The notes under the pieces are model-generated. The model did not search any database. It had not been told where the DNA came from and worked only from the letters and a program-made list of their open reading frames with translations. The position numbers were made by a program, and so were the translations under genes. Positions 1-7,096 of a DNA stretch of 40,006 bases are shown one piece after another. Position 1 is the first letter of the stretch. The number at the start of each line of letters is the position of its first letter. Where the stretch lies: positions 1-40,006 of the forward strand of contig JAISAO010000087.1 of the NCBI GenBank assembly GCA_031266665.1, given 5' to 3'. Source of the stretch: Propionibacteriaceae bacterium. Lineage in GTDB: Bacteria; Actinomycetota; Actinomycetes; Propionibacteriales; Propionibacteriaceae.

Positions 1-244
1 AGCCCAAGACTCCAACTCAGACCGGTCTTCATCGGTCAAGACAACACGGGGAGCAACAGGACTCGGCACAGGCCAAGCTTACACCAAACTAGACAGTAAT
101 TATTGACTCAACACACTAGTTGGTGGCCGACAGCCTCAACCAGGCAGACCTGTCCACCGTCGAGAATGGACATAGATAGCGCCGTTCGGGTGGGAACGGA
201 CGGATAGTTCACGGCTGGCGGCGGTCAACAGGTGTCGGCCAAAG
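1..244. other. Left-edge non-coding stretch
   Basis: I see no convincing gene here. The DNA is less GC-rich than most of the window, with an AT-rich patch near 95-120. It lies downstream of the reverse-strand Abi-like gene, so it may hold that gene's terminator, but I cannot point to a clear hairpin. Confidence 0.4.
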
Positions 245-1132
245 CTAGGCCGAGCGGGGCCATTTCAGACCGTCGATGTACTGGGGGTGGGCGTTCACCA
301 AGCTCCACAGCGCGGTCGAGTAGCTGTTGTCACGACGGATCGTGTCGACGAGGTCGGCCAATACGACCAGCCAGGCCCACGGCGTCGACTGATAGATGCC
401 TTGGTCGAGGTCGGTCTTAAGTCGATTGAGGACTGCCGGTGGAACCTGCACGTTGGCGCGGTTCCAAATCCTGGCGTGATGGGCGCAAAAGTTTCTTACC
501 ACGGTGAGCGATCGGAATATCGACTCGGCGAATCGGGCGTGAGGGTAGTTGAAGCTACGCGCAACTTGATGGCGAACGGTGTCGTCGCTCAGCAAGCTGT
601 ACATCTTCGACGCGGACCCGAGTGACAGGACTTCCATGGCGTCCCACAAAGGCGGTGTGTCACCTCGGTCGATCACGGGTGCGATGAAGTCTTCACGGGA
701 GCGCCGCAGGTCACGCTCAATACCGTCGAGTAGTCCGTCGCGAGCGTTGCCGCCCTGGATCAAAATGATGGTCCGGTAGATGGCTTTGTCGCGGTAGTCG
801 TAGGTCAGACCGCTGACGGCCATAAAGTAGCCCAGCCGAGAGCGCAGGGTGATCTCGAAGTCGGCTAAGCCGTCAGTCAGGACTCGCCGCAGCGCCGAGT
901 CGAACCGGTAAGCGTCTGCGAGATTGGCCACTGTCGTGCCGGGCGGGAAAGCTCTGTTCCCATGCGTCGGGTTTAGCTGCGCGTAGCGCCAATAGCGGGT
1001 CAACCGGGCGTAGCTGTTATCAGCGAGGAGTCTGGCCAGCGCGATTTTAGCGTCGTCGTCGGGCACGTCGAGGCCGCGTTGGATCAGCAGACTAATTTGG
1101 GCGACGATGCTCAGCGGCGGCTTGCTAGGCAC
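245..1132 (-). CDS. Abi-like HEPN protein (AbiD/AbiF, Abi_2 family)
   Basis: This 295-residue protein resembles the AbiD/AbiF (Abi_2) family, whose members include phage abortive-infection proteins with a HEPN ribonuclease fold. The sequence shows the HEPN signature R-X4-H at R213-H218 (RNFCAHH), followed by RIWNR at 221-225. The N-terminal YARLTRYWRY and the YRFDSALRRVLTDGLADFEITLR stretch (about 75-97) also match the family. The GTG start at 1132 has a strong AAGGAG ribosome site at 1137-1142. Length is normal for the family. No antitoxin or partner gene is visible on either side. The gene sits in DNA with less GC bias than the housekeeping genes, which suggests horizontal transfer. The defence role is inferred from the family; the sequence itself shows only the fold and motif. 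Confidence 0.8.
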   Translation of the reverse strand: MPSKPPLSIVAQISLLIQRGLDVPDDDAKIALARLLADNSYARLTRYWRYAQLNPTHGNRAFPPGTTVANLADAYRFDSALRRVLTDGLADFEITLRSRLGYFMAVSGLTYDYRDKAIYRTIILIQGGNARDGLLDGIERDLRRSREDFIAPVIDRGDTPPLWDAMEVLSLGSASKMYSLLSDDTVRHQVARSFNYPHARFAESIFRSLTVVRNFCAHHARIWNRANVQVPPAVLNRLKTDLDQGIYQSTPWAWLVVLADLVDTIRRDNSYSTALWSLVNAHPQYIDGLKWPRSA

Positions 1133-1408
1133 AAGACTCCTTGGTCGGTGTCGGATTGATCGAGGCTGGACGAGCCAACTCTACGCCGCCCGCGACCCTC
1201 AGCCGTTCACCTGAGGTTGGGGGAAAGAAAGAGCCCCGCCGGTATTGGGGAAGCCTTACGGCTCTAGCCCTGGATGATAGCACGCCGATTCGAGAGTCTC
1301 GGGTCCATCAGCGACGCCGGCTGCGATCACATCGCGGCCAGCCGACCAAGGTGGGCGGCTCAAAGGCCGGTAGTACCAGTGGTCAGGGGCGTTAGAGTTC
1401 CGGCCGAC

Positions 1409-3622
1409 TTAGCCGCGTCCCGGGCGGCCGCCCCGGCCGGGCTGGCCGGCGTCGGGGCGCAGTTGGAGGGGGCGGCCGGCCACCTTGGCGCGGGCCAGGC
1501 GGCGCAGCGTGTCCTGGGATAAGTGGGGTTTGATCTCGACCAGGCTGAAACGGCCGAACATGTCGATCCGGCCCAGGTCTGAGCCGCGCAGCCCCGACTC
1601 GCCGGTCAGGGCGCCGACGATGGCACCGGGGCGGGTGCCGTGGGCGTGGCCGACGCCGACCCAATAACGGTTGGTGCCGTCGTCCGAGCGGCGGTCGGCT
1701 CCACCCCGGTCCGGCTGGTCGGATGAGAAGGCCCGTCGGCCTTGGCCCGGCCGTGTCTGATCACGCTGCCAACTCGGCCCTGCGGAGTCGCGGTCGCGCT
1801 GCCACGACTTGGTCCGGCCGCCGTGCTGCTCCCAGCTGGATCCCGGCTGGTCGCGGTCGCGCTGCCACGACTTGGTCCGGCTGTGGTCGTGCTCCCATCT
1901 GGATCCCGGCTGGTCGCGGTCGCGCCCCCAGGCCGGTTGGCGGCGGTCGCGGCCCTGGTCCGACTGGTCGTGGCCGTTCGATTTGGCCCGGGCGCGGTCG
2001 CGGTTCGGCCGGTCGTCTTCCCAGCGCGACCGGCGGCCGTGGCCATCCCGCTCATAAGCGGGGCGGCGGGCCGGGCGGGACAGGGCCTGGTCCAAGCGGT
2101 CCTCGGCCTCCGGGTCGGCGGCCGGGTCGCCCTCGGCCAGGGCCAGGGCCAGCAGGGCGGCGGCCAGGTCGGCCGGGTCGAGGCCGTCGGCGGTCGCCTC
2201 GGCCACGGCGGCGCGGGCCGCTCCGGGGTCGGTCCGCCGGGCGCGCTCCAAGACGGCGGCGGCGCGCTGCCGGGCCACTTGGGCGGCGCTGGGGACAGCC
2301 ACCTCTGTCAGCTCGGCGTCGAGGTGGCGGGCGATGGCGCGCAGCCGCTTGACCTCGGCTGGCGTGGCCAAGGTCAGGGCTTGGCCGCTGCGGCCGGCCC
2401 GGGCGGTGCGGCCGATGCGGTGAACATAGGTGTCGGTCTCGCGCGGCAGGTCGAAGTTGACCACCAGGCCGATCCGGTCCACGTCCAGCCCCCGGGCGGC
2501 CACATCGGTCGCCACCAAGATGTCGATCCGGCCTTGGCGCAACTGCTGGACGATCCGTTCCCGCTCGTTCTGGGCCACTTGGCCCGAGATGGCGGCCGCT
2601 CGCAGTCCCCGCTCCCGCAGCCGGTCGCCCAACTCGTGGGCGGTGGTCCGGGTGCGCGTGAAGACGATGGCCGCCTCGGCCTCGGACAGGGCCAGCAGCC
2701 GCGCCAGGGTGGTGGCCTTGAGCGCCGCCGGTGCCACGGCGTAAGTCTGGACCAGCCCGTCGACGGTCGGGGCCTCGGTCGGGGGGGACACCTGGACCGG
2801 GTTGGTCAGGTGTTTCTGGGCGGTCCGCCGGATGGCTGGCGGCATGGTGGCCGAGAACAGGGCCGTTTGCCGCTCGGGGGGCGCGGTCCGCAGAATGGTG
2901 TCGACGTCCTCGGCGAAACCCAGGCGCAACATCTCGTCGGCCTCGTCGATGACCAGGAACTCCAGCTCCGCCAGGTCGAGGGCCTGGCCCTCCAACAGGT
3001 CGATCAGCCGTCCCGGGGTGCCGACCACGATTTGGACTCCGGCCGCTAGCGCCCGTTTCTGCGGTCCATAGGGGGCGCCGCCGTAGACCGTCACCGCCTC
3101 GACCGGGCTGCCGGCCGACCGGGCCAGGTCGGTCAGCGCCGCCGTCACCTGCAGGGCCAGCTCGCGTGTCGGCGCCAGGACCAGCCCTTGGGGGCGTCCC
3201 GGCGTCGGCCGGGAGCGGCCGAGGCGGTTGATCAGGGGGAGTCCGTAGGCGGCCGTCTTGCCGGTCCCGGTCTGGGCCAGGCCGACGACATCACGGCCCT
3301 GCAGCAGCGGCGGCACGGCCAACGTTTGGATGGCGGTTGGACGGTCGAAGCCGAGCCGGGCCACGGCCTGGAGCAGGGCCGGCGGCAGGCCGAGGGCGGC
3401 GAAGCCCGTGTCGGCGTCAGGTGCCTCAACCGTCGCCGGGCCGTCGGCGCCTTGGGAATGGTTGAGAGTGAGGTCGTCCGAGGTTCCGGGGAAGCCGTCA
3501 ATCGCCGGGTCATCGGCGGGATTGTCCATCCGGCGGCGGGAGTCGGGGCCGGTCGGGTCGGAATCCACCGTCGGGCGGAGCGGGGGCGCGTCACCAGGAC
3601 GGTCGTTGGGGTCAGGACTCAA
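1409..3622 (-). CDS. deaD: DEAD-box ATP-dependent RNA helicase (DeaD/CsdA type)
   Basis: RNA helicase for RNA unwinding in ribosome assembly, mRNA turnover or cold adaptation. In its 737 residues the order is: a disordered N-terminus (1-70), Q motif near 74-100, Walker A AQTGTGKT at 116-123, PTREL at 151-155, TPGRL at 202-206, DEAD at 226-229, SAT at 257-259, and HRIGRTARAG at 401-410. A repetitive charged linker (about 515-650) leads to a DbpA/CsdA-type RNA-binding domain at about 652-724, which supports the DeaD assignment. The TTG start at 3622 lacks a good ribosome site. An ATG at about residue 32 is an alternative start, and an 8-codon ORF (start 3638) overlaps the TTG in another frame. 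The methylmalonyl-CoA epimerase gene lies upstream on the same strand, 176 bp away; a TATACT box at 3726-3731 could serve a promoter in that gap. Confidence 0.9.
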   Translation of the reverse strand: MSPDPNDRPGDAPPLRPTVDSDPTGPDSRRRMDNPADDPAIDGFPGTSDDLTLNHSQGADGPATVEAPDADTGFAALGLPPALLQAVARLGFDRPTAIQTLAVPPLLQGRDVVGLAQTGTGKTAAYGLPLINRLGRSRPTPGRPQGLVLAPTRELALQVTAALTDLARSAGSPVEAVTVYGGAPYGPQKRALAAGVQIVVGTPGRLIDLLEGQALDLAELEFLVIDEADEMLRLGFAEDVDTILRTAPPERQTALFSATMPPAIRRTAQKHLTNPVQVSPPTEAPTVDGLVQTYAVAPAALKATTLARLLALSEAEAAIVFTRTRTTAHELGDRLRERGLRAAAISGQVAQNERERIVQQLRQGRIDILVATDVAARGLDVDRIGLVVNFDLPRETDTYVHRIGRTARAGRSGQALTLATPAEVKRLRAIARHLDAELTEVAVPSAAQVARQRAAAVLERARRTDPGAARAAVAEATADGLDPADLAAALLALALAEGDPAADPEAEDRLDQALSRPARRPAYERDGHGRRSRWEDDRPNRDRARAKSNGHDQSDQGRDRRQPAWGRDRDQPGSRWEHDHSRTKSWQRDRDQPGSSWEQHGGRTKSWQRDRDSAGPSWQRDQTRPGQGRRAFSSDQPDRGGADRRSDDGTNRYWVGVGHAHGTRPGAIVGALTGESGLRGSDLGRIDMFGRFSLVEIKPHLSQDTLRRLARAKVAGRPLQLRPDAGQPGRGGRPGRG
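1763..1915 (-). repeat. 63-bp in-frame tandem repeat in the helicase linker
   Basis: Two full 63-bp units and part of a third encode 21-residue blocks containing the shared string RTKSWQRDRD. For example, the 20-base string starting at 1798 recurs at 1861. The repeat keeps the frame and lengthens a charged, disordered linker between the helicase core and the C-terminal RNA-binding domain. Confidence 0.8.
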
Positions 3623-3798
3623 GGAAAGTGCCGTTCATGAATCACGGAACCAGGGTTGGAGCCCGACGTTCCGGTGCGCCGACACAGGCGGCGCGCGCTT
3701 CGGCCCCGGTCGGGGCCAAGGGCCGAGTATACGCCGGCCAACCAGCCTTATCCCAACTCGGACAAGACTTATAGTTACCGCCCGAGCGGCGGCGGGGC

Positions 3799-4242
3799 TC
3801 AATGGCCGGCGGCCGGCTCCACCACCTCGATCAGGACGCCGCCGGCGTCCTTGGGGTGGATGAACTGGATGCGGGAGCCGCCGGTGCCGATCTTGGGCGC
3901 ATCGTAGAGCAGGCGCACGCCCCGCTGGCGCAGGGCGGCGCTGGCGGCCTCGATGTCGTCCACCCGGTAGCAAACCTGCTGGATGCCGCCGCGACCGCCG
4001 TTGTTGGCGATCCATTTGCCGATGGTCGAGGTCGGGCTCAGCGGGGCCAGAAGCTGGACCTGGGCGTTCTCGGGCAACTGGTCGCCCGTGCCCAACATGG
4101 CCTCCTCGACGCCTTGCTCGTGGTTGGTCTCACGGTGCAACAGGCGCCACCCCAGGACCTCGGTGTGGAAACGGATGGCGGCGTCCAGATCGGTGACGGC
4201 GTAGCCGACGTGATCGATGCAGCGGAATATGTCGGTGCTCAT
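3799..4242 (-). CDS. mce: Methylmalonyl-CoA epimerase
   Basis: Glyoxalase/VOC-fold enzyme of 147 residues. It interconverts (R)- and (S)-methylmalonyl-CoA between propionyl-CoA carboxylase and methylmalonyl-CoA mutase. Visible hallmarks are IDHVGYAV with metal ligand H11, the NHEQGVEEAML segment (40-50), QLLAPL, GSRIQFIHPKDAGGVLIEVVEP, and the terminal metal Glu at E139. The usual second-half ligand motif (often HH in other members) reads QQ at 88-89, so a Gln would have to replace His there. I recall QQ in other actinobacterial members but cannot check it. The ATG start lies exactly 6 bases after a TAGGCT -10 box, so the mRNA is probably leaderless. No mutase or carboxylase gene is in the window. 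Confidence 0.88.
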   Translation of the reverse strand: MSTDIFRCIDHVGYAVTDLDAAIRFHTEVLGWRLLHRETNHEQGVEEAMLGTGDQLPENAQVQLLAPLSPTSTIGKWIANNGGRGGIQQVCYRVDDIEAASAALRQRGVRLLYDAPKIGTGGSRIQFIHPKDAGGVLIEVVEPAAGH

Positions 4243-4248
4243 GGGGCC

Positions 4249-4254
4249 AGCCTA
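4249..4254 (-). promoter_or_regulatory. -10 box of leaderless mce transcript
   Basis: TAGGCT on the reverse strand ends 6 bases before the mce ATG, which would place the transcription start at or next to the start codon. No ribosome site is present. Confidence 0.5.
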
Positions 4255-4385
4255 ATCGCCACCGCCGACAGCCGCGGGCCGAGGCGGCGGCCCGGCCAAG
4301 TCTCGACTCGCGGCGCGGCGTGCCGTCGCCGGGCGGCGGCGTGGGGCAAGATGAAGTCCAACTTCCCCGTTGCAAGGAGTCGTCC

Positions 4386-4541
4386 ATGCCTGGTTGGGCC
4401 AAGAAGACCTTGGCGGCATTAGTCGTGGCCTTCGTTTTATTCTTCGTCGTGACGCGGCCCGATGACGCCGCCGCCGCCGTCCACAGTTTCGCCGCCACCG
4501 GCCAATCCATCATCCAGTTCTTCCGCTCGTTGGTGGCTTGA
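4386..4541 (+). CDS. Small single-pass membrane protein
   Basis: A 51-residue protein with one hydrophobic segment (about residues 8-23, LAALVVAFVLFFVV) after a short basic start. An AAGGAG ribosome site at 4374-4379 precedes the ATG with 6-base spacing. Its stop codon lies directly before the start of the PH-domain gene, so the two are very likely co-transcribed and translationally coupled. No named family is recognised. An accessory role to the neighbouring membrane PH protein is inferred from position only. Confidence 0.7.
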   Translation: MPGWAKKTLAALVVAFVLFFVVTRPDDAAAAVHSFAATGQSIIQFFRSLVA

Positions 4542-4543
4542 CC

Positions 4544-5071
4544 ATGGGGGAGCGGCCCAGTCTGACCGCTCCCGAAGTCGACCGCTACCTCTTGGTCGAC
4601 GAGGGCGAGGAGATCGTGGACGAGGTCGTCAAACACCCCGTCACCTTGGTCGTGCCCGTCCTGCTGGTGGTGGCCGGGTCGCTCATCGTGGGCCTGTCCG
4701 GCCTGGCCGGCGGCTGGTTCTGGCTGCCCGGCCTGGCCGGTCTGGGGCTGGCCCTGACCGGCCTCTACCGCTACCACGACCGCCACATGGACCGTTTCGT
4801 CATCACCAACATGCGGGTCTTCCGCGTCCACGGCGTCCTCCAACGCCAGGTGGCGACCATGCCGCTGAGCCGCATCCTGGACATCTCGGTGCGCCAGTCC
4901 TGGCTCGGCATGGCCCTGGATTACGGCCACTTCACCTTCGAGTCGGCCGCCCAGGACCAGGGGCTGCGGGTGATCGAGTTCGTCGGCCACCCCCGCCAGC
5001 GCGACCTGACCATCCAGCGGGTCATCCAGCGGTCCGGCGTCCGGGCCAGCGCCGCCCCGAGCGCCGACTGA
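4544..5071 (+). CDS. Membrane protein with bacterial PH domain (bPH2, YdbS-like)
   Basis: A 175-residue protein with two hydrophobic segments (about 31-50 and 55-73: VTLVVPVLLVVAGSLIVGL and a Gly/Leu-rich stretch). They are followed by a bPH2/DUF304-type domain (about 75-160), typified by RFVITNMRVFRVHGVL, MPLSRILDISVRQSWLGMALDYGHFTFESA and the closing V-I-E-F-V-G segment. Family members are inner-membrane proteins of poorly defined function. The start could be ATG 4544 or the TTG at 4538 that overlaps the upstream stop codon; I chose ATG. The gene's last codons resemble the repeat units found just downstream. Confidence 0.8.
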   Translation: MGERPSLTAPEVDRYLLVDEGEEIVDEVVKHPVTLVVPVLLVVAGSLIVGLSGLAGGWFWLPGLAGLGLALTGLYRYHDRHMDRFVITNMRVFRVHGVLQRQVATMPLSRILDISVRQSWLGMALDYGHFTFESAAQDQGLRVIEFVGHPRQRDLTIQRVIQRSGVRASAAPSAD

Positions 5072-5226
5072 CGCGGACTCAGCGCCGCCCCTAGTGCCGA
5101 TTGGTATGGTCCCTGCCGCTGACTGACGCGGACTTAGCGCCGCCCCGGGCGTTGATTGGCATGGCCCCTGCCGCCGACTCAGCGCCGCTCCAAGCGTTGA
5201 TTGGCACGGACCTGGCCGCTGATTGA
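5047..5226 (+). repeat. Degenerate tandem repeat derived from the PH-gene 3' end
   Basis: The motif CAGCGCCGCCCC recurs at 5047, 5080, 5135 (TAGCGCCGCCCC) and 5180 (CAGCGCCGCTCC). It is followed each time by a related stretch ending in GCCGATTGG or GTTGATTGGC. Spacing between later units is 55 and 45 bp. The first copy lies inside the last codons and stop of the PH-domain gene, so the array looks like iterations of that gene's 3' end. Confidence 0.65.
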
Positions 5227-5249
5227 CCGGTCCATTCACGGGCCCGCGG

Positions 5250-5309
5250 ATCCCGGATCGAGTCCGGGATGACGCGATGATGTCAGGGCGCCCCGGGCTT
5301 GATCCGGGG
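5250..5309. repeat. REP-like palindrome pair
   Basis: Two adjacent inverted repeats: arms ATCCCGGA / TCCGGGAT (5250-5257 and 5263-5270, loop TCGAG), and CCCCGG / CCGGGG (5291-5296 and 5304-5309). Related sequences occur at 9929-9949 and 14968-15002, which points to a dispersed intergenic family. The hairpins could also end transcription of the PH-domain gene. Confidence 0.6.
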
Positions 5310-5378
5310 TCTCCCGCTAGCCGGCCGTGAAATCGTCTATCGGTTCGTCGGGGATGGCACGGTCTCCCCGGCCGCTGG

Positions 5379-5391
5379 TGAACGACGTTCA
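5379..5391. promoter_or_regulatory. BioQ operator in front of bioQ
   Basis: The perfect palindrome TGAAC-GAC-GTTCA lies just upstream of the -10 box of the TetR gene. It has the same arms as the site at 6132-6144 before bioY. The known BioQ site in corynebacteria and mycobacteria is TGAAC-N3-GTTAC, nearly identical. Autoregulation of bioQ is inferred. Confidence 0.75.
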
Positions 5392-5393
5392 GT

Positions 5394-5399
5394 TAGGAT
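5394..5399 (+). promoter_or_regulatory. -10 box of leaderless bioQ transcript
   Basis: TAGGAT ends 6 bases before the GTG start. The operator at 5379-5391 lies immediately upstream, between the expected -35 and -10 elements, where a bound repressor would block polymerase. Confidence 0.5.
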
Positions 5400-5405
5400 T
5401 CCGGG

Positions 5406-5975
5406 GTGAGTCTGACCCGGGAGGCGATCATCGCGGCGGCCCGCGACATCATGTCGGCCTACGGCTTGGCGGACCTGTCGATGCGCCGACTGGCGGCCGT
5501 GCTGGAGGTCCAGCCCAGCGCCCTCTACTGGCATTTCGCTCACAAACAAAACTTGTTGGCGGCGGTGGCCCGGACGATCCTGGACGACCTGCCTTCGGGG
5601 GCGGACGGGGAGTGGGCGGCCGGGGACTGGGCCGGCTGGCTGCGGCGCTGGGCCGCCCGGCTGCACGACTTATTGCGCCGGCAACGTGGCGGGGCCGAGC
5701 TGGTGTCGTCGGTCTTGGCCCTGCAACCGTGGGAGGCGGGGCCGGGTGCCGGGTTGGCGACCGGCTTGACGGCCGCCGGTTGGCCCCCCGAACCAGCCCG
5801 GGCGGGCGCCGCCGGCCTGCTCCACCTGGTCTTGGGCCACACCCTGGACGAGGAGCAGCGGGCCCAGGCCCACGACCTGGGCGTGGCGGCCGGCCCGGAC
5901 CCGGACTCGGCCGCCCTGCTGGCGCGGTCGGTGAACCTGCTCCTGGCCGGCCTGGCCGCCGCCCGTCCGGTCTGA
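5406..5975 (+). CDS. bioQ: TetR-family biotin repressor BioQ
   Basis: A 189-residue TetR-type regulator. Its N-terminal helix-turn-helix spans about residues 8-52 (EAIIAAARDIMSAYGLADLSMRRLAAVLEVQPSALYWHFAHK shows the usual L-S-MRRLA and ALYWHF pattern). The rest is a helical ligand/dimer domain with no recognisable ligand motif. The BioQ assignment rests on context: the gene precedes bioY-bioM-bioN, and the same 13-bp palindrome stands before bioQ and bioY. In other actinobacteria BioQ represses biotin uptake and synthesis genes. The GTG start at 5406 follows a -10 box by 6 bases. If the operator reading were wrong, the protein would be a generic TetR regulator. Confidence 0.8.
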   Translation: MSLTREAIIAAARDIMSAYGLADLSMRRLAAVLEVQPSALYWHFAHKQNLLAAVARTILDDLPSGADGEWAAGDWAGWLRRWAARLHDLLRRQRGGAELVSSVLALQPWEAGPGAGLATGLTAAGWPPEPARAGAAGLLHLVLGHTLDEEQRAQAHDLGVAAGPDPDSAALLARSVNLLLAGLAAARPV

Positions 5976-6088
5976 CCGGAGGACTGGCCTCGGTCGTCGG
6001 GGCGGGGCTCGGCGGTGTGGCCGGTTATCGAATTGAAGGCGCTCTTCCGAGTTGAGGGTGTAGAAAGTTTTCTTGGTAGACCGTGACC

Positions 6089-6118
6089 TTGGCGGCGGCC
6101 GGCGGCGTCGGCTAGACT
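6089..6118 (+). promoter_or_regulatory. Promoter of bioYMN
   Basis: TTGGCG and TAGACT separated by 18 bases form a plausible housekeeping promoter. The predicted start of transcription (about 6125) lies just before the operator palindrome at 6132-6144. Confidence 0.5.
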
Positions 6119-6131
6119 CGGGACAAGTTAT

Positions 6132-6144
6132 TGAACACTGTTCA
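6132..6144. promoter_or_regulatory. BioQ operator in front of bioY
   Basis: TGAAC-ACT-GTTCA is a perfect palindrome lying between the predicted transcription start and the ribosome site (AGGAG, 6144-6148) of bioY. It shares both arms with the site before bioQ. Binding here would repress the transporter operon. Confidence 0.8.
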
Positions 6145-6154
6145 GGAGAGTCCC

Positions 6155-7096
6155 ATGGCTCGGACCCGCGATCCCTTGGCCGACACCGCCCTGGTGGCCG
6201 TCTTCGCCGCCCTGATGGCCGTCTTCTCGGCCTTCGTCCCGGGGATCGCCGTCGGCCCGGCCCCCATCACCCTCCAGACCCTGGCCGTCGCCCTGATCGG
6301 TCTGATCCTGGGGCCGGTGCGAGGTCTTGCAGCGGTGCTGCTCTACCTGGTGGTCGGCTTGGCCGGCCTGCCGGTCTTCGCCCAGGGGGCGGCCGGTCCG
6401 GGCATTCTGGCCAGCGCCTCGATCGGCTACCTGCTGAGCTTCCCGGTGGCCGCCTGGCTGATCGGACTGGGCGCCGGTCTTTGCCTGCGCGGCGCCCGCC
6501 GCCGACTGGCGGCCAAGCTGACGGCGGTGACCTGGGCGGTCAGCCTGCTGGTGATCCATCCGGCCGGCGTCGTCGGCCTGATGGTCAACGCCGGCATGGG
6601 TCTGGGCGCCGCCGCCCTCTACGACCTGCGTTTCTGGCCCGGCGATCTGATCAAGGGCGTCCTGGCGGGCCTGATCGCGGCTGTCGTCCACCGCGCCTTC
6701 CCGGCCCTGGCCGCCCGGCCGGCCCGGGGGAACAGGCCGTCTGCCGCCGCCTCTGCCACGGTTGGGCCGTCCGCGTCGGGCGCCCAGCCGTCCGTCCCGG
6801 CTGGGCCGTCCGCACCAGGCGCCCAACCGGCCGTTCCGGCTCCGCTGTTCGACCCGTCGTCCGGCGTGATCGCCCCACCGCCGGACACGGTCGCGCCGCC
6901 GTCTGCCACGGTTGGGCCGTCCGCGTCGGGCGCCCAGCCGGTCGCCCCGTCCACCACGGTTGGGTCGTCGTCCGTCCCGTCTCGCCCGGCACCGGTTGGG
7001 TCGTCGTCCGCCCCGTCCGTCCCGCCCGGCTCGGTCGCCTCGTCGGTCGCCCCAGCCCTGCCTTCCGACCCGCCGTCCACCCCGGCCGGGCCGTGA
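6155..7096 (+). CDS. bioY: Biotin transporter S component BioY, with disordered tail
   Basis: BioY is the membrane biotin-binding (S) subunit of an ECF transporter. The core (about 1-190) shows the family pattern: VAVFAALMAVFSAFVP near 12-27, PITLQTLAVAL near 35-45, then GPVRGLAAVLLYLVVGLAGLPVFAQG and SIGYLLSFPVAAWLIG, with about six hydrophobic segments. After residue about 200 there is an unusual tail of over 100 residues rich in Pro, Ala, Ser, Gly and Val, which normal BioY proteins lack. The tail runs to a 4-bp overlap with bioM, so the operon layout supports it. The ATG at 6155 has a good AGGAG site. The operon is probably repressed by BioQ. Confidence 0.9.
   Translation: MARTRDPLADTALVAVFAALMAVFSAFVPGIAVGPAPITLQTLAVALIGLILGPVRGLAAVLLYLVVGLAGLPVFAQGAAGPGILASASIGYLLSFPVAAWLIGLGAGLCLRGARRRLAAKLTAVTWAVSLLVIHPAGVVGLMVNAGMGLGAAALYDLRFWPGDLIKGVLAGLIAAVVHRAFPALAARPARGNRPSAAASATVGPSASGAQPSVPAGPSAPGAQPAVPAPLFDPSSGVIAPPPDTVAPPSATVGPSASGAQPVAPSTTVGSSSVPSRPAPVGSSSAPSVPPGSVASSVAPALPSDPPSTPAGP
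6752..6940 (+). repeat. Exact 39-bp repeat in the bioY tail
   Basis: A 39-bp string starting at 6752 recurs exactly at 6902 (distance 150 bp), with a degenerate copy between them at 6791-6830. All copies are in the same frame and encode the Ser/Ala/Pro/Gly tail of BioY. Confidence 0.85.

Noticed and set aside
1742-3049. Long forward open frame across the helicase gene
   Set aside because: It is the antisense of a clear DEAD-box helicase and reads as low-complexity Gly/Gln/Val with no family features; long antisense frames are expected at this GC content.
6073-7092. Upstream extension of the BioM reading frame
   Set aside because: The frame is open back to 6073 but overlaps bioY entirely and is Arg/Gly/Pro nonsense. 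The GTG at 7093 with a 4-bp overlap is the natural start.
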